A stretch of 64,000 nucleotides of DNA from CAZEKB01 sp964512225 (GTDB lineage: Bacteria; Myxococcota_A; UBA796; UBA9615): the NCBI GenBank assembly GCA_964512225.1, contig CAZEKB010000014.1, forward strand, positions 16,452-80,451. Reading direction: 5' to 3'. This document shows, piece after piece, positions 36,628 to 44,937 of the stretch. The stretch's first letter is position 1, and each line of letters begins with the position of its first letter. The notes under the pieces are model-generated. The model saw nothing but the letters and a program-made list of their open reading frames with translations. It was not told the DNA's origin and did not search any database. Both the position numbers and the translations under genes were made by a program.

Positions 36628-38151
36628 GTGTGTCCCCTCTTGTCGGATGTTCAGACCAGACGGCTCTACCGCCTCTCGAGGCGGATCGCCATCGGCGGAA
36701 TGGCCGAGATCTTCCTCGCCAGACTGCGCGGAGCCGACGGCTTCGAGCGCCAGGTCGTGATCAAGAAGATCCTGTCGCGCTGGCACAGCCACCCGGACGT
36801 CCTCGACCTGTTCCGTGACGAGGCCCGCCTCGGCAGCTCCCTGCACCACCACAACATCGTCCAGGTCCTCGACTACGGGTCCCACCAGGGCGACTCCTAC
36901 CTCGTGCTCGAGTACGTCGACGGGCGCAACCTCGCCGACCTCATGGAGACGCTGTGGGCCGACGGGGGCCGCTACATCGACCCCGAGATCGTCGTCTACG
37001 TCTTCTCGGAGGTGTGCTCGGCGCTCGAGTACATCCACTCGCGCAAGGCGCCCAACGGCCGCTCCCTGGGGGTCATCCACCGCGACCTCAACCCCTCGAA
37101 CGTGCTGCTGTCCACCAGCGGCGAGGTGAAGCTCACCGACTTCGGAGTCGCCGCGGGCGGACACCGCAGCCAGAAGACGGAGCACGGCATCCTGCGAGGC
37201 ACCTTCCCCTACATGTCGCCCGAGCAGACGGAGTGCAACGCGCTCGACGCCCGCTCCGACCTCTTTTCGTTCGGCATCTGCCTCTACGAGATCCTCACCG
37301 CCCGCCACCCGTTCGCGGCCCACGAGGACTACGAGACGATCCGGCGCATCCAGGAGTACGACCCGCCGCCGCCCAGCAAGCTGCGCAGGGACATCGACCC
37401 CGCGCTCAACGCGATCGTGATGCGCTGCCTCGAGAAGGTGCCGCACGACCGGTACGACGACGCGGGCGCTCTGCGCGACGACCTGCAGGCGTGGCTCCGG
37501 GCCCGACGCGCGACCCACGGAGCGGGCCGCCTGCTCGGCCTCATGGGCGAGACCTTCCCGGCGGGACCCCACGGCGACCCGGTGGATCCCGTCGAGATCA
37601 CGATCGGGCCCACCCACCCCGGCCGCCCCACGCCGATCCTGAACCTGAGCCGCCTCGACGACCGCCCCGGCCGCGGTCGGGTCGGCCCCCGCGCCCAGTC
37701 CGTGTCGCTCCCGGCGGCCGCCGCGCCGCGCGAGCCCGGCCCCCTGGACGCCACCCCCGGGGAGCCGCCCCCGCACTCGATCTTCGAGGTGGGCGGCATG
37801 AACGTGCTGCCGCCGGAGAGGTCGGGCCCGTTCCCGCCGTTCCTGACGTCCCCGCCGGACGCGGAGACCGTGCGCACCTCGCCGCCCTCGGAGGCGTCCC
37901 TGTCGGGGGTCCCCGGGATCGCCCCGGGGCACCGCATCCGTCGACCCCAGGAGTCGCAGCACGCGCCGTGGGACCGCCGGGATCTGCGGGATCGGCCGCC
38001 CTCCGGGGTGGAGACCCTCGAGCCGTTCACGGGGGTCGCCAGCGCCAGCCGACCCGATCGCATGGCGGCGACCCGGATGACCCTGCTCGGGTGGGGGCTC
38101 GCCCTCGCCCTCGCCGCGGTCGCCGGGATCCTGCTCCTCAACCTCCAGTAA
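36628..38151 (+). CDS. Hanks-type Ser/Thr protein kinase with C-terminal membrane anchor
   Basis: 507 residues. Kinase domain 11-290: glycine loop replaced by IAIGGMAEIFLAR, Lys46/47 in VVIKKIL, catalytic loop HRDLNPSNVLL (151-161), DFG at 171-173 and MSPEQTECNALDARSDLFSFG (activation and subdomain IX). HRDLNPSN in place of HRDLKPxN is common in myxobacterial kinases. A Pro-rich linker of about 180 residues follows, and a single span (GWGLALALAAVAGILLLNLQ) ends the protein, placing the kinase in the cytoplasm. The start is GTG; an ATG two bases earlier is out of frame. Its 3' end overlaps the convergent second kinase by 14 bases. Confidence 0.9.
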   Translation: MCPLLSDVQTRRLYRLSRRIAIGGMAEIFLARLRGADGFERQVVIKKILSRWHSHPDVLDLFRDEARLGSSLHHHNIVQVLDYGSHQGDSYLVLEYVDGRNLADLMETLWADGGRYIDPEIVVYVFSEVCSALEYIHSRKAPNGRSLGVIHRDLNPSNVLLSTSGEVKLTDFGVAAGGHRSQKTEHGILRGTFPYMSPEQTECNALDARSDLFSFGICLYEILTARHPFAAHEDYETIRRIQEYDPPPPSKLRRDIDPALNAIVMRCLEKVPHDRYDDAGALRDDLQAWLRARRATHGAGRLLGLMGETFPAGPHGDPVDPVEITIGPTHPGRPTPILNLSRLDDRPGRGRVGPRAQSVSLPAAAAPREPGPLDATPGEPPPHSIFEVGGMNVLPPERSGPFPPFLTSPPDAETVRTSPPSEASLSGVPGIAPGHRIRRPQESQHAPWDRRDLRDRPPSGVETLEPFTGVASASRPDRMAATRMTLLGWGLALALAAVAGILLLNLQ

Positions 38152-39097
38152 CGCGCCTCACCAGCGTCGCCAGCGTCCGCTGCGGGCGGGCCCCCCAGGC
38201 CGGGTCCAGGCGCCCGGTGAGCACCTCGGCCGCCGCGAGGGCGTCGAGGGGGCGGTCTTCGCGACGGGGCTTGAGCATCCAGTGGACGATGCGCTCGACC
38301 TCCGGGGGCACCGACGGAGCGACCGAGCGCAGCGGCGCGAACTCTCCCCGGGCCACGGCCATCATCACCTCGGAGTCGTCGTCGCCGACGAACGGGGCCT
38401 TCCGGCTGAGCATCACGTACAGGAGGATCCCCACGCCGAACACGTCCGAGCGTCCGTCGAGCGGCTTGCCCGTGGCCTGCTCGGGGCTCATGTAACGCGA
38501 CGTCCCCCGGGTGATGCCCGCCTGCGTGACCGCGACCTTGTCGCGGATGCGAGCGAGGCCGAAGTCCGTGATCTTCGCGCAGCCGTCCATGGAGATGAGG
38601 ACGTTGCCCGGCGTCGGGTCGCGGTGGACGATGCCCAGCGGCAGCTCCCCCGGGCCCATGCGCGTGTGGGCGTGGTGCAGCCCGTGGAGGATCTGCACGC
38701 CCACCTCCAGCGCGGCCGGGAGCGGGAGCCACGACCCCTCGTCGCGGAGGGCCCGCATGAGGCTGCCGAGGTCGAGACCGTCGACCCAGTCGAGCACCAG
38801 GAAGTAGGCGCCGTCGGCCTCCCCGAACTCGTGGACGGCGGCGATGTTGCGGTGGTGCAGGTGGCGACCGATGCGGGCCTCGTCCTGGAGCATCGCCCGG
38901 AGATCCGCCGTCACCTCGACCTCGGGGGCCAGCACCTTGAGGGCGAAGAAGCGTCGGAACCCGCCGCCGCCGAGGCGCTCGACTTTGTACACGTGGGAGA
39001 ACCCGCCGCGGCCCAACAGCTCCACGACCCGGTACGGGCCGATGGTCTCGGGGAGGTCGGAGCGGGTGGGGGGCGGGGTCATGGCTCGGCGAGGCAT
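38138..39097 (-). CDS. Soluble Hanks-type Ser/Thr protein kinase
   Basis: 319 residues, almost only a kinase domain: glycine loop LLGRGGFSHVYKVE, Lys54 in FALKVL, HRDPTPGNVLI (158-168), DFG at 178-180, TSRYMSPEQATGKPLDGRSD and the C-lobe Arg in REDRPLDA. The catalytic loop lacks the usual Lys after HRD-x (HRDPTP instead of HRDLKP), as in many myxobacterial kinases, so activity may be altered. No membrane span or sensor domain is present. An in-frame ATG at 39082 would remove five residues; neither start has a clear ribosome site. Convergent with the kinase at 36628, so the two may be functionally related. Confidence 0.88.
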   Translation of the reverse strand: MPRRAMTPPPTRSDLPETIGPYRVVELLGRGGFSHVYKVERLGGGGFRRFFALKVLAPEVEVTADLRAMLQDEARIGRHLHHRNIAAVHEFGEADGAYFLVLDWVDGLDLGSLMRALRDEGSWLPLPAALEVGVQILHGLHHAHTRMGPGELPLGIVHRDPTPGNVLISMDGCAKITDFGLARIRDKVAVTQAGITRGTSRYMSPEQATGKPLDGRSDVFGVGILLYVMLSRKAPFVGDDDSEVMMAVARGEFAPLRSVAPSVPPEVERIVHWMLKPRREDRPLDALAAAEVLTGRLDPAWGARPQRTLATLVRRVTGG

Positions 39098-39173
39098 CTT
39101 GCCGCAGGGGACGATCCGCCGCCGGCCGGACGTCGACTCGCGGCTCCAGCGTGCAATCGGCTCCGCAGCAGCC

Positions 39174-39179
39174 TAGGTT
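39174..39179 (+). promoter_or_regulatory. Possible -10 box before the methyltransferase-MTHFR gene
   Basis: TAGGTT ends seven bases before the ATG at 39187. There is no Shine-Dalgarno in the gap. A weak match, listed because the spacing repeats at other genes here. Confidence 0.2.
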
Positions 39180-39186
39180 GCCGAGC

Positions 39187-41046
39187 ATGCCCGCCGACTT
39201 TCGAGAAGCGCTGAAGACCCGAGTTCTCCTCGCCGACGGCGCGATGGGGACCGAGCTGTATCGCCGCGGCGTCTTCATCAACCGCTGCTACGACGAGCTC
39301 TCGCTGTCGCGGCCGGACCTGGTCCGCTCCATCCACGCGGAGTACATCGCCGCGGGGGCCGACATCGTCACCACGAACACGTACGGCGCGACCCGCATCC
39401 GCCTCGGCCGCCACGGCCTCGAGGACAAGGTGCCGGACATCAACCGCGCCGCGGTGGTCCTGGCCCGGGACGCGGCGGGCGACACCGGCTACGTCGCCGG
39501 GTCGATCGGGCCGCTGCCCCTGCTCATGCGACCCGCCGGGCCGCTCTCGGGGGCGTCGGTGCGCGAGGCCTACCAGGAGCAGGTCGCCCTGCTGGTGGAA
39601 GAAGGCGTCGACCTGATCGTGCTCGAGACCTTTCGCCAGCTGACGATGCTGGAGGAGGCCGTCGACGCCGTGCGATCGGTGTCCGAGGACGTCCCCCTGG
39701 TCGCCTCGTTCGCGTTCAAGCCCGTCCGGCACTACTACGTCGGCCCCACCCCCGAGGAGGTGGTGCGCAAGGCGTCCATCTGGCGCATCGACGTGCTCGG
39801 CACCAACTGCGTGAACGGACCCTCGATGATGCTCGACATCGTCGAGCGGATGGGGACGGGCACGGGCCTGGCGCTCTCCGCGATGCCGAACGCGGGCGTC
39901 CCCGAGGTGATCGAGGGGCGGACGCTGTACCTCGCGGGGCCGGAGTACATGGCCGAGTACGCGCGCCGCTTCGTGCAGAACGGCGTGCGCCTCGTGGGCG
40001 GCTGCTGCGGCACCACGCCCGAGATGATCAAGGAGATGCGGTCCTTCCTGGCCTCCGTGGAGCCGGGACGTCGCAGCGTCCGGGTGCTCCGCGCCGAGCC
40101 CGCGGCCAGCAAGATGCTGCAAGCGACGCCGATCCCCGACCGCAGCCGCTGGGGTGCTCGGATCGGGCATGAGTTCGCCGTCTCGGTGGAGCTCGACGCC
40201 CCCCGCGGGCTGGAGCCCACGAAGGCGGTGGAGGGCGCCAAGCTGCTCGCGGCCAACGGCGTGCAGGCCGTGAACATCGCCGACGGCCCCCGCGCCACGG
40301 CGCGAATGTCCGCGATCGCCCTCGCCCTGCGCGTTCGGGAGCAGGCCGACATCGACGTCATCGTCCACTACTGCTGCCGGGACCGGAACCTGCTCGGGAT
40401 GCAGATGGACCTGCTCGGGGCCCACACGCTGGGCATCCACAACATCCTCTGCGTCACCGGCGATCCGCCGAAGATGGGCAACTACCCGGACGCGACCGGC
40501 GTCTTCGACCTGGACTCGGTCTCCCTGATCCGGGCGGTGTCCAACCTCAACCGAGGCCTCGACTTCTCGGGCGATCCCATCGGGGACAAGACCTCCTTCG
40601 TGGTGGGCTGCGGGTGCAACCCGGGGTTCACCCCGCTGGACAAGGAGATCGACAAGTTCCGGCGCAAGCTCGACGCGGGCGCGGAGTTCGTATTCAGCCA
40701 GCCCGTCTACGACCCGGGCCTGCTCGAGGGGTTCGTGAGCCGCGTGCGGGCGTTCCCGCGCATCCCGATGTTCGTGGGCATCCTCCCCCTCGCGTCGGCC
40801 AAGAACGCCGAGTTCCTGCACAACGAGGTGCCGGGGATGCAGATCCCGGCGGCGACGCGGAGCCGCATGGCGGCGGCCGGGGGGCGCAAGGAGCAGCGGG
40901 AGGAGGGCATCCGCATCGCGGCCGAGGCGCTGCGCCACGCGAAGGCCCTCCCGGAGGTGCACGGCGCCTACATCTTCCCGCCCTTCGGTCGGTACTCCGC
41001 CGTCCTGCGGGTGCTCGACGCCGCCGAGAACCTCACCACGGTCTGA
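39187..41046 (+). CDS. Bifunctional homocysteine S-methyltransferase / methylenetetrahydrofolate reductase
   Basis: A 619-residue fusion of the YitJ type. Residues 1-about 295 form the betaine-homocysteine/selenocysteine methyltransferase-like barrel: LLADGAMGTELYRRG, TNTYGATR, GTNCVNGP (first zinc Cys) and VGGCCGTTP (the Cys pair). Residues about 310-619 form the MTHFR flavoprotein barrel: FAVSVELDAPRGLEPTK, NIADGPRATARMS, HYCCRDRNLLGMQMDLLG, HNILCVTGDPPKMG and FVFSQPVYDP. It should make 5-methyl-THF and use it or another donor to methylate homocysteine. The gene stands alone; methionine biosynthesis neighbours are not present. No Shine-Dalgarno is seen. Confidence 0.92.
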   Translation: MPADFREALKTRVLLADGAMGTELYRRGVFINRCYDELSLSRPDLVRSIHAEYIAAGADIVTTNTYGATRIRLGRHGLEDKVPDINRAAVVLARDAAGDTGYVAGSIGPLPLLMRPAGPLSGASVREAYQEQVALLVEEGVDLIVLETFRQLTMLEEAVDAVRSVSEDVPLVASFAFKPVRHYYVGPTPEEVVRKASIWRIDVLGTNCVNGPSMMLDIVERMGTGTGLALSAMPNAGVPEVIEGRTLYLAGPEYMAEYARRFVQNGVRLVGGCCGTTPEMIKEMRSFLASVEPGRRSVRVLRAEPAASKMLQATPIPDRSRWGARIGHEFAVSVELDAPRGLEPTKAVEGAKLLAANGVQAVNIADGPRATARMSAIALALRVREQADIDVIVHYCCRDRNLLGMQMDLLGAHTLGIHNILCVTGDPPKMGNYPDATGVFDLDSVSLIRAVSNLNRGLDFSGDPIGDKTSFVVGCGCNPGFTPLDKEIDKFRRKLDAGAEFVFSQPVYDPGLLEGFVSRVRAFPRIPMFVGILPLASAKNAEFLHNEVPGMQIPAATRSRMAAAGGRKEQREEGIRIAAEALRHAKALPEVHGAYIFPPFGRYSAVLRVLDAAENLTTV

Positions 41047-41052
41047 TCGCCG

Positions 41053-42714
41053 TCAGCCGGACTCCTTGCCCGCGATCTGCGACAGGATCCAGGCCTCCGC
41101 GGTGGTCAGTCGCAGCGCCGCCATCGCGGTGAGGCCGAGCCAGGCGAGCGCCGCGTAGGCCACGACCCCGGGGAGGATCGCGGCGGGCCACGAGCCCCCC
41201 TTCCAGGCCGCGACGGCGATCCCCACCAGCACGGGCAGCAAGACCACGAAGAGGCCCAGGATCGCCAGGGACGAGACCACGGATACGAGGCAGCCGTTGG
41301 GGGGCAGGGCACCCGCCGCCGCCACCTGCGCCGCCCTCGCCCCGCCCGACACGCCGCGGGCTCCCAGCAGCGCCCGGGGCAGGAGCACCGAGACGAGGTT
41401 GCCGATCCCGAGCATGACCACGACGCCGAGCTCGGCCGCGAGGATGAACCAGAGCGCGCCCCGCTCCTCGAATACGACCGCCGCGACCAGGATCGAGAGC
41501 GCGGCGACCGGCCCCCCGATGGCGGCGTAGGCGAGGTTCTTGCCGAGCAGGACGTGCATCCGCGGCACGGGGCTGCCCGCCAGGAAGTGCATGCCGCGCC
41601 CCTCCGACCCGAGCTGGTTGAACGTGAAGCTCTGCATCCCGAGCAGCGAGAAGATCGTCACGAACGGCAGCCACGTGGGGGCGCCGCCGCTGGTTACGCG
41701 GACCCCCATGGCGGCGTACAGGAACGGAAGCGCGATCCACAGGACGAGCTGACCGAGCAGCATCACCACGAAGAAGGGGTTCCTCGACAGCAGGCGCAGC
41801 TCCTTGCCCGCCATCGCCCACACCGATCCCGGGACCCAGGCCAAGGGGGCGCGGTCGAGCAGCCGCCCCCACCGCAGCCGTCGACGGCCGGACCGGCCGC
41901 GCCGGGACTCGGACTCCCCCAACAGGGTCGTCCGCTGGACCTCGACGCCCGCCGTGAACACCGCCAGCACGAGCAGCGGCGCGCCGACCCACCCCACGGT
42001 CCTCGCCGCGGCCGGGCCGCCGTCGAGGAGCCCGGCCGCGGGCAAGACGAACCACTGCACGGGCAGCCACCAGAAGTACTCGGGGAGCGTGCCCGTGAGC
42101 CCCCGGGCGACCACGCGGGCGATGTTCTCCGAGTAGAAGAAGACGACCATCCAGGCGAAGAGGCCCGCGAGAGACGCGCTCGCGAGCACGACCTCCCGGA
42201 CCCCACGCCGACGCAGGACCCCGGCGAGCAGCAGCCTCGTGAGCTGCCGGATCCCGGCGAGGTAGGCGACGGCCACGAACCCCCACAAGGCGCCGAGCCC
42301 GACGCCCGTCGCGCCCGCCAGGACGCCCCCGAGGATCACGCCGGGCAGGAGCACGATGAGGCTCGAGGCCCCCAGCAGGGTCTCGGCGGCGTGGAGGACG
42401 CTCGCGGGGACGGGGAAGAGGATCAGCGCGGCCGCCCCGCCTTCGCCCTCGGCGGCGCGACGGACGACCGAGATGAGCAGCGGGATGTGCAGGACGACGA
42501 GCCCGACGGCGCAGGCGGTCGCGCGCAGATCCGGGGCCAGGTCGGCCGTGAGGCCCCGGGCCCACCCGAACAGCGCGATCATCAGGGCGACCATCAGGGG
42601 CGGCGCCGCCCAGCCCACCAGGCGCTCGACCCCGGGACGCTTCTCGAGCGTCCGGCTCCACAGCAGGATCCGGAGGCGGAGGACCGTCCCGAGGAGCCCG
42701 AGCCGGCTCGTCAC
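41053..42714 (-). CDS. ABC-2 type exporter permease
   Basis: A 553-residue integral membrane protein with about 12 predicted spans in two halves, separated by a basic hydrophilic stretch (about 270-300, SESRRGRSGRRRLRWG). Spans are evident at LMVALMIALFGWA, VGLVVLHIPLLISVV, IVLLPGVILGGVLAGA, ALSILVAAVVFE and LAILGLFVVLLPVLVGIAVAA. After the linker the sequence MAGKELRLLSRNP fits the start of an ABC-2 membrane unit. It begins with GTG overlapping the stop of the ATPase (GTGA), forming a coupled two-component exporter downstream of ribA. The substrate is unknown. Confidence 0.85.
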   Translation of the reverse strand: MTSRLGLLGTVLRLRILLWSRTLEKRPGVERLVGWAAPPLMVALMIALFGWARGLTADLAPDLRATACAVGLVVLHIPLLISVVRRAAEGEGGAAALILFPVPASVLHAAETLLGASSLIVLLPGVILGGVLAGATGVGLGALWGFVAVAYLAGIRQLTRLLLAGVLRRRGVREVVLASASLAGLFAWMVVFFYSENIARVVARGLTGTLPEYFWWLPVQWFVLPAAGLLDGGPAAARTVGWVGAPLLVLAVFTAGVEVQRTTLLGESESRRGRSGRRRLRWGRLLDRAPLAWVPGSVWAMAGKELRLLSRNPFFVVMLLGQLVLWIALPFLYAAMGVRVTSGGAPTWLPFVTIFSLLGMQSFTFNQLGSEGRGMHFLAGSPVPRMHVLLGKNLAYAAIGGPVAALSILVAAVVFEERGALWFILAAELGVVVMLGIGNLVSVLLPRALLGARGVSGGARAAQVAAAGALPPNGCLVSVVSSLAILGLFVVLLPVLVGIAVAAWKGGSWPAAILPGVVAYAALAWLGLTAMAALRLTTAEAWILSQIAGKESG

Positions 42715-43496
42715 ACCAGCCACTCCACGAGGCCCGCGGCCCGCTCCCGGGTCCCCGGGTCGACGAGATCGACGAACACGTCGCCGAGGGGCTGGTCGGC
42801 GGGCGCGCCCACCTGCCGGCGCACGTCGTCGAGCGTCCCCTCGGCCCGGATCCGGCCCTCGTGGATGATCGCGAGCCGCGTGCACAGGGACTCGGCGACC
42901 TCGAGCACGTGCGACGTGAAGAAGACGGTCATGCCGCCCCGGACCGCCTCGCGGAGCACCTCGTAGATCGCCCGCGAGGTGACGGCGTCGATGCCGTTGA
43001 AGGGCTCGTCCAGGAAGAGGACCCGGGGGCGGTGCAGCAGCGCGGCGGCGAGGCCGATCTTCTTGCGCATCCCCAGCGAGCAGTCGACGACCAGCTTCTC
43101 GGCGTCCGCCCCCGACAGGGACATGAGCCGCAGGAGGTCGTCGGTGCGCGCCTCCACGACGTCCGCCGCCAGGCCGTGGAGGCGGCCCGCGAACCAGAGC
43201 ATCTCGCGCCCGGTGAGCCGCTCGTAGAGCACCGGCTCCTCGGGCAGCACCCCGATGCGGGCCTTGACCCCGATCGGGTCGGCGACCACGTCCACGCCCG
43301 CCACGGAGGCCTCCCCCTGGTCCGGTCGGACCAGGCCCGTGAGCATGCGGATCGTCGTGGTCTTGCCCGCCCCGTTGGGGCCCAGGAAGCCGAAGAACTC
43401 GCCCGCGGGCACCTCGAGGTCGAGGTGGTCCACCGCGCGGTGCTCACCGTACTGCTTGAGCAGCCCGCGGACGCGGACCGCCGGGGTCTCGGTCAA
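42711..43496 (-). CDS. ABC transporter ATP-binding protein
   Basis: 261 residues with Walker A LGPNGAGKTTTIRML near 39-53, a Q-loop replaced by GVLPEEPVLYERLTG, signature CSLGMRKKIGLAAALL, Walker B RVLFLDEPFNGID and a switch His in FFTSHVLEVAE. These mark a DRA-type exporter ATPase. The likely start is TTG at 43496, ten bases after the ribA stop; no GTG or ATG precedes the first beta strand. Together with the overlapping permease it makes a complete exporter. Co-transcription with ribA is likely from spacing but need not imply a flavin substrate. Confidence 0.92.
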   Translation of the reverse strand: MTETPAVRVRGLLKQYGEHRAVDHLDLEVPAGEFFGFLGPNGAGKTTTIRMLTGLVRPDQGEASVAGVDVVADPIGVKARIGVLPEEPVLYERLTGREMLWFAGRLHGLAADVVEARTDDLLRLMSLSGADAEKLVVDCSLGMRKKIGLAAALLHRPRVLFLDEPFNGIDAVTSRAIYEVLREAVRGGMTVFFTSHVLEVAESLCTRLAIIHEGRIRAEGTLDDVRRQVGAPADQPLGDVFVDLVDPGTRERAAGLVEWLV

Positions 43497-43506
43497 GGGG
43501 GGCGGA

Positions 43507-44157
43507 TCAGCCGGCGGCGCCGAGGTCGCGCGGGAGGAGGTGCCCCATGCGGTCGGCCTTCACGCTGAGGTAGTCCGCCGAGTGCTTGTTGGGCTCGACC
43601 AGGACGGGGATGCGCCCGGTGATGGCGACGCCCAGCCCGCGGAGCTTCTCCTCCTTGCGGGGGTTGTTCGTCATCAGCTTGATCGACCCCACGCCGAGGT
43701 CGCGGAGGATCTCCGCCGCGGCGTCGTAGCGACGGCTGTCGTCCGGGAGCCCGAGCAGGCGGTTGGCGTCGACGGTGTCGTGCCCCGCCTCCTGCAGCGC
43801 GTAGGCGGCGATCTTGTTCGCGAGGCCGATCCCGCGACCTTCCTGGCGCAGGTAGATGACGACGCCCGGTCCGCGGCGCTGGATGAACTCCATCGCGAAC
43901 TCGAGCTGCTCCCGGCAGTCGCACTTGAGCGAGCCGAGGACCTCGGACGTGTAGCACTCGTCGTGCACGCGCACGGGGACTTCTCGGGCTCCTTCGACGT
44001 CGCCCACGAGGATGGCGACGGGCTCGGTGCCGTCCTCCAGGTTCCGGTAGGCGCGCACGCGGTACTCGCCGCGCACGGTCGGCAGGAGCGTCTCGGAGAT
44101 GAAGCGAACCGAGCCCGAAGGAGCAGAGTCGGCGTCGCGTCGGTCGGGCGGGGCCAT
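43507..44157 (-). CDS. ribA: GTP cyclohydrolase II
   Basis: A 216-residue enzyme for the first step of riboflavin synthesis, opening GTP to the diaminopyrimidine. Zinc Cys occur in HDECYTSEVLGSLKCDCREQL, and the catalytic Tyr/Arg region lies in VVIYLRQEGRGIGLANKIAAYALQ; DANRLLGLPDDSRRYDAAAEIL and LMTNNPRKEEKLRGLGV are also diagnostic. It is the stand-alone form without a RibB domain. The frame is open to 44379, but ATG 44157 follows GGAGG by five bases, so I place the start there. It is divergent from the pabA/trpG gene with a leader of about 140 bases. I see no FMN riboswitch. Confidence 0.93.
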   Translation of the reverse strand: MAPPDRRDADSAPSGSVRFISETLLPTVRGEYRVRAYRNLEDGTEPVAILVGDVEGAREVPVRVHDECYTSEVLGSLKCDCREQLEFAMEFIQRRGPGVVIYLRQEGRGIGLANKIAAYALQEAGHDTVDANRLLGLPDDSRRYDAAAEILRDLGVGSIKLMTNNPRKEEKLRGLGVAITGRIPVLVEPNKHSADYLSVKADRMGHLLPRDLGAAG

Positions 44158-44240
44158 TCGGGCCTCCAAATAGGGGGAGGGCATGTCCACTCGGGGGGAA
44201 GCCCCGGGGTGATGACAAGTACCTCCGACCGGCATGTTCT

Positions 44241-44256
44241 GTGGTCGAGGGACCAC
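44241..44256. other. Hairpin in the ribA leader
   Basis: GTGGTC-GAGG-GACCAC is a perfect 6-bp stem with a four-base loop in the 202-bp gap between ribA and the glutaminase gene. Its meaning is unknown; the leader does not contain the conserved FMN-riboswitch blocks. Confidence 0.25.
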
Positions 44257-44302
44257 CTTGATCGGGCGCGGGAAACCAGCAGGGTCGCTCGCAGGTGCCG
44301 TA

Positions 44303-44331
44303 GTACTAAGGGGAGGACGGCGGGTCGTCAA
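44303..44331 (-). promoter_or_regulatory. Putative ribA promoter
   Basis: On the minus strand TTGACG (44326-44331) and TAGTAC (44303-44308) are 17 bases apart. The -35 is good and the -10 weak. Transcription would start about 140 bases before the ribA ATG. Confidence 0.3.
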
Positions 44332-44344
44332 GCACGGAGCGTTG

Positions 44345-44350
44345 TACGCT
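44345..44350 (+). promoter_or_regulatory. Possible -10 box of the glutaminase gene
   Basis: TACGCT ends nine bases before the GTG at 44360, without a Shine-Dalgarno. Weak by itself. Confidence 0.2.
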
Positions 44351-44359
44351 CCCCGGTCC

Positions 44360-44932
44360 GTGCTCCTCATCATCGACAACTACGACTCCTTCACGTGGAA
44401 TCTGCAGCAGATCTTCGCCGCGCTCGGGCCCCGCACGACGGTGGTGCGCAACGATCGGATCGGCCTGCAGGAGATCGCCGCCCTCGCCCCCTCCGCGATC
44501 GTCCTGTCGCCCGGGCCGGGGACCCCGTCCAGCTCCGGGGTCTGCCGGGACGTCGTGCGATCGCTCGATCCTCGGATCCCGCTCCTGGGGGTCTGTCTGG
44601 GCCACCAGGTGCTCTGCACGGAGGCGGGCGCGAAGCTGGTGCGCGCCCGGGTCCCCGTGCACGGCAAGGCCACGCTCGTGCGCCACGACGGCCGGGGCCT
44701 GTTCGAGGGGGTGGACTCCCCGATGACGGCCGGGCGCTACCACAGCCTCGTGATCGACCCGCGCACGGTCCCCCACTCGCTGGAGGTGACCGCGTCCACC
44801 GAGGCGGGCGAGGTCATGGGCGTGCGCCACCGCACGCTGCCGCGCTACGGGGTGCAGTTCCACCCCGAGTCCATCCTGACCCCGGGCGGCGACGCCCTCC
44901 TCCACAACTTCGCCCGCCTCGTGCAAGGATGA
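44360..44932 (+). CDS. Anthranilate/aminodeoxychorismate synthase glutamine amidotransferase subunit
   Basis: A 190-residue class I glutaminase. VLLIIDNYDSFTWNLQQI opens the protein as in all TrpG/PabA. The nucleophile is in LLGVCLGHQVL (GxCxGHQ), the oxyanion region is IVLSPGPGTPSSSG, and the catalytic His-Glu pair lies in VQFHPESILT. It supplies ammonia to a chorismate-using partner, TrpE or PabB, neither of which is in the window, so the pathway cannot be decided. The start is GTG; the frame is open upstream to 44234 but homology begins here. It is followed six bases later by a poly-Asp lipoprotein gene on the same strand. Confidence 0.9.
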   Translation: MLLIIDNYDSFTWNLQQIFAALGPRTTVVRNDRIGLQEIAALAPSAIVLSPGPGTPSSSGVCRDVVRSLDPRIPLLGVCLGHQVLCTEAGAKLVRARVPVHGKATLVRHDGRGLFEGVDSPMTAGRYHSLVIDPRTVPHSLEVTASTEAGEVMGVRHRTLPRYGVQFHPESILTPGGDALLHNFARLVQG

Positions 44933-44937
44933 CGTCC

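Noticed and set aside
44158..44359. FMN riboswitch before ribA
   Set aside because: A leader of about 140 bases is plausible, but I could not find the conserved RFN blocks, only a simple GTGGTC/GACCAC hairpin.
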